Below, in pieces: positions 23,083 to 23,563 of a stretch of 23,563 bases of DNA (its first letter is position 1; each line of letters opens with the position of its first letter). Made by a program: the position numbers and the translations under genes. The notes beneath the pieces are model-generated. The model was not told the DNA's origin and made no database searches. It worked only from the letters and a program-made list of their open reading frames with translations. The DNA comes from Euryarchaeota archaeon UBA549 (GTDB taxonomy: Archaea > Thermoplasmatota > Poseidoniia > Poseidoniales > Poseidoniaceae): contig DAGF01000102.1 of the NCBI GenBank assembly GCA_002495645.1, forward strand, positions 1 to 23,563. The letters are read 5' to 3'.

Positions 23083-23563
23083 TCAAGGGATCTCATCAAA
23101 CTGATAGCCGGTTTCCCATTTCTTCTCACCCAGCGCCACTTCAAGCTCAAACGGCGTGATGAGCGGCTTACGGTACTTGACGGCATCATCGATGGCGATG
23201 CGGGGGCAAGCGGTGTTGACAAAGGCATCAACGGGGTAGAAATCGATGAGTTCTGGCCCAACATGCTCGAGCGCCAGCAGGTAGCCTTTCTTGCCGTGCT
23301 TCGCCAGCATGCGCTTCATTCGAAGGGCGAGGGTGCGACGCATCTGACCGGGTTTTTCTCCGATGAGGATGCCAAAGGAGTTGGCGTCTTGAACGCTCAT
23401 GATGAGGCCGAAGCGCTGACGAAGGATGCGTTCAATGCGCTGGAGCGACATCTCCTCCGCATCACCGGTGTAGGGGTCGAGCATGGCCAGCGGTTTGCCG
23501 GTGTGGAGCACGAGACCGATGGGATGGAAATCCCCACTCCCGAGGAAGAGGTAGTGGCCAATG
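23083..23563 (-). CDS. dph2: Diphthamide biosynthesis enzyme Dph2, C-terminal part (5' end outside window)
   Basis: This is the C-terminal 159 residues of the radical-SAM-like iron-sulfur enzyme that transfers a 3-amino-3-carboxypropyl group from S-adenosylmethionine to the conserved histidine of elongation factor 2, the first step of diphthamide formation. The frame runs to the edge of the window (I-G-H-Y-L-F-L-G-S-G-D-F-H-P-I-G), so the GTG at 23511 is internal. Recognisable parts are FHPIG followed by DPYTG, then FGILIGEKPGQ and especially VDAFVNTACPRIAIDD, whose cysteine is one of the three that hold the 4Fe-4S cluster, and P-L-I-T-P-F-E-L-E-V-A-L-G. The other two cysteines would be upstream. 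Confidence 0.94.
   Translation of the reverse strand, partial: IGHYLFLGSGDFHPIGLVLHTGKPLAMLDPYTGDAEEMSLQRIERILRQRFGLIMSVQDANSFGILIGEKPGQMRRTLALRMKRMLAKHGKKGYLLALEHVGPELIDFYPVDAFVNTACPRIAIDDAVKYRKPLITPFELEVALGEKKWETGYQFDEIP

Noticed and set aside
1..23563. Mobile elements, CRISPR arrays, prophage genes
   Set aside because: No transposase or integrase motifs, no regularly spaced long direct repeats and no terminal inverted repeats were seen; gene content is core housekeeping.

Overview
The window reads as a chromosomal segment of a mesophilic, moderately GC-rich euryarchaeon, most plausibly marine Thermoplasmatota (Marine Group II / Poseidoniales-like). The archaeal assignment rests on an A-type ATP synthase A-B-D gene run, archaeal/eukaryal translation genes (aIF2 gamma, ribosomal protein S6e, Dph2), an Orc1/Cdc6 initiator, a DUF357 protein and an Fcf1-like PIN nuclease. 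The class II (bacterial-type) HMG-CoA reductase and an smc-scpA-scpB operon fit that group. The lineage call is inference. I see no insertion sequence, CRISPR array, rRNA or tRNA, and no gap over 300 bases without a gene.

Layout. Positions 1-2799 (+) hold the end of atpA, then atpB and atpD, one operon. Positions 2870-5401 (+) encode a large membrane protein that looks like a site-2 protease whose metal ligands have all been replaced. It is followed closely by panE (5411-6340, +), which converges on and overlaps nadB (6297-7952, -). Divergent from nadB is a four-helix membrane protein with a C-terminal CxxC cluster (8074-8841, +). After a 134-base promoter-like gap comes smc-scpA-scpB (8976-14786, +), the chromosome condensation machinery, which converges with only 2 bases to spare on hmgA (14789-16087, -).

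The 191-base gap between hmgA and the next gene is the most striking non-coding DNA here: AT-rich, with seven copies of a TTAACG-type element, a 12-bp palindrome and an 11-bp-spaced array. It precedes an operon of three overlapping genes (16279-19573, +): an AAA+-like protein with a degenerate P-loop and a C-terminal winged helix, a beta-propeller-like protein with a helical tail, and a DUF357 protein. These converge on a minus-strand block (19579-23563) of PIN nuclease, aIF2 gamma, S6e, Orc1/Cdc6 and partial dph2, linking translation with replication initiation.

Candidates for something undescribed are the TTAACG array (operator or replication origin) with the degenerate AAA+/winged-helix operon beside it, the pseudo-protease next to the ATP synthase operon, and an aIF2 gamma that has lost its zinc-binding cysteines. 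Most starts are supported by strong GAGG-type Shine-Dalgarno sequences, which were used to correct several starts (atpB, nadB, the 2870 and 8074 genes).
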